The notes under the pieces are model-generated. The model saw only the letters and a list, made by a program, of their open reading frames with translations. It ran no database searches and had not been told where the DNA came from. The translations under genes and the position numbers were made by a program. A DNA stretch of 64,000 bases from Thalassospira alkalitolerans (GTDB lineage: Bacteria > Pseudomonadota > Alphaproteobacteria > Rhodospirillales > Thalassospiraceae), in NCBI RefSeq assembly GCF_002115745.1, contig NZ_JFKB01000001.1, forward strand, positions 1 through 64,000. Direction: 5' to 3'. Of this stretch, positions 63,592 through 64,000 are shown in pieces (within the stretch, counting starts at the first letter, position 1; each line of letters opens with the position of its first letter).

Positions 63592-64000
63592 CAAACACCC
63601 CCGGCTTTGGCTAAGACCGCCGATTTGGCGATCTGTTCCTCGGCCAATGCATCGGCAATCGCCGGTTCGGCGTCTTTAAGCGCCCCGGGTGTACCGATAT
63701 GAAAATACCGCCCGTCATGGACAAGGCCAAAGCACCGTCCCGCTGCCAATGCCTTGTCATAGACCACATTTGATGAAAACGCCCCATCGGGGGTATTGTC
63801 AAACAGACGCGGCGACAGGATTTGAACCCCGGTAAAGAAATAGGGTGCCGACGGTGCATCGCCGCGACGTTTCAACCGGCCATCAACCTGCCAAAAGAAA
63901 TCCCCCACCCCGTCATAGCCAAATGCCCCCTCGACCGGATAAATCGCCAAAAGTGCATCCATATGCTCGGGATTAAAAGCCTCGGTCAGGCGATCAAAAA
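63591..64000 (-). CDS. Sugar-1-phosphate nucleotidyltransferase, 3' part (MurU-like)
   Basis: The window ends inside this gene. The 136 residues seen are the C-terminal part of a nucleotidyltransferase: D-G-V-G-D-F-F-W-Q-V-D, F-F-T-G-V-Q-I-L-S-P-R-L-F and the closing D-G-R-Y-F-H-I-G-T-P. In alphaproteobacteria this gene before addB is usually annotated as MurNAc-1-phosphate uridylyltransferase or mannose-1-phosphate guanylyltransferase, next to a kinase; that is expected but not visible here. The frame continues past the apparent ATG at 63962. Its stop overlaps the addB start. Confidence 0.85.
   Translation of the reverse strand, partial: FDRLTEAFNPEHMDALLAIYPVEGAFGYDGVGDFFWQVDGRLKRRGDAPSAPYFFTGVQILSPRLFDNTPDGAFSSNVVYDKALAAGRCFGLVHDGRYFHIGTPGALKDAEPAIADALAEEQIAKSAVLAKAGGV

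Overview
The window is chromosomal DNA of an alphaproteobacterium, most likely a marine Rhodospirillales of the Thalassospira type. This is inferred from gene content: a 180-kDa-class NAD-glutamate dehydrogenase, the murU-addB-addA order with trxA next to it, the ybbN/LON-like/Trm112/DUF971 operon, a glnK-amtB pair, and moderate GC. The genus is a guess; no database search was possible. Both window ends cut through features. No rRNA, CRISPR array, intact transposon or prophage was seen.

Region by region. 1-730 is a small foreign-looking patch: a toxin-tail-like ORF, a possible immunity ORF, an IS3-family transposase remnant and two copies of a GGGGAC-type motif. 755-5533 (minus strand) holds housekeeping and stress genes: thpR, pirin, an aldo/keto reductase, a FIST protein and a J-domain protein. 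5534-6459 is a long AT-rich gap with diverged inverted repeats. 6460-10693 is the divergent tesA / ybbA-ybbP locus. 10793-18591 has an acyl-CoA synthetase, a single-haem-motif protein, a Bax-inhibitor-1 homologue, a helical-repeat protein, htpX and a small secreted Cys protein. 18699-23848 is a TetR-controlled RND efflux operon with two visible operators. 24225-30847 has the large glutamate dehydrogenase, fabI and a DUF488 gene. 30939-31124 has two identical tRNA-Gly(GCC) genes. 31342-34216 holds an aminoacyl-tRNA editing protein and the ybbN operon. 34353-36456 has an OmpW porin and a UbiH-type hydroxylase. 36970-40256 is nitrogen assimilation (glnK-amtB plus a second amt), each transcription unit with a sigma-54-like promoter. 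40484-44273 has an aminotransferase and ftsK.

44485-50485 is the most interesting part: a compact class II lanthipeptide locus between ftsK and a chemoreceptor gene. It has two related precursor peptides, one LanM synthetase with a CCG zinc motif, and two paralogous double-domain GNAT proteins, each transcribed divergently from a lanthipeptide gene. Each precursor has a conserved first 20 residues and two repeated units (D-x-x-L-x-A-A followed by a Ser/Thr...Cys segment), which suggests two ring-bearing cores per precursor. Both precursor genes share an upstream TTGAC-17 bp-TTCAWT arrangement. No LanT transporter/peptidase is present in the window.

50766-56371 has a Cache-domain chemoreceptor, then dcuC, a fumarase/aspartase-superfamily lyase and a LysR regulator that look like one C4-dicarboxylate catabolic unit. 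56547-64000 (minus strand) is trxA, addA, addB and the 3' part of a nucleotidyltransferase gene: double-strand-break repair linked to cell-wall recycling. Many convergent gene pairs are separated by strong hairpin terminators, several of which share one GGCGGGCTGA sequence.
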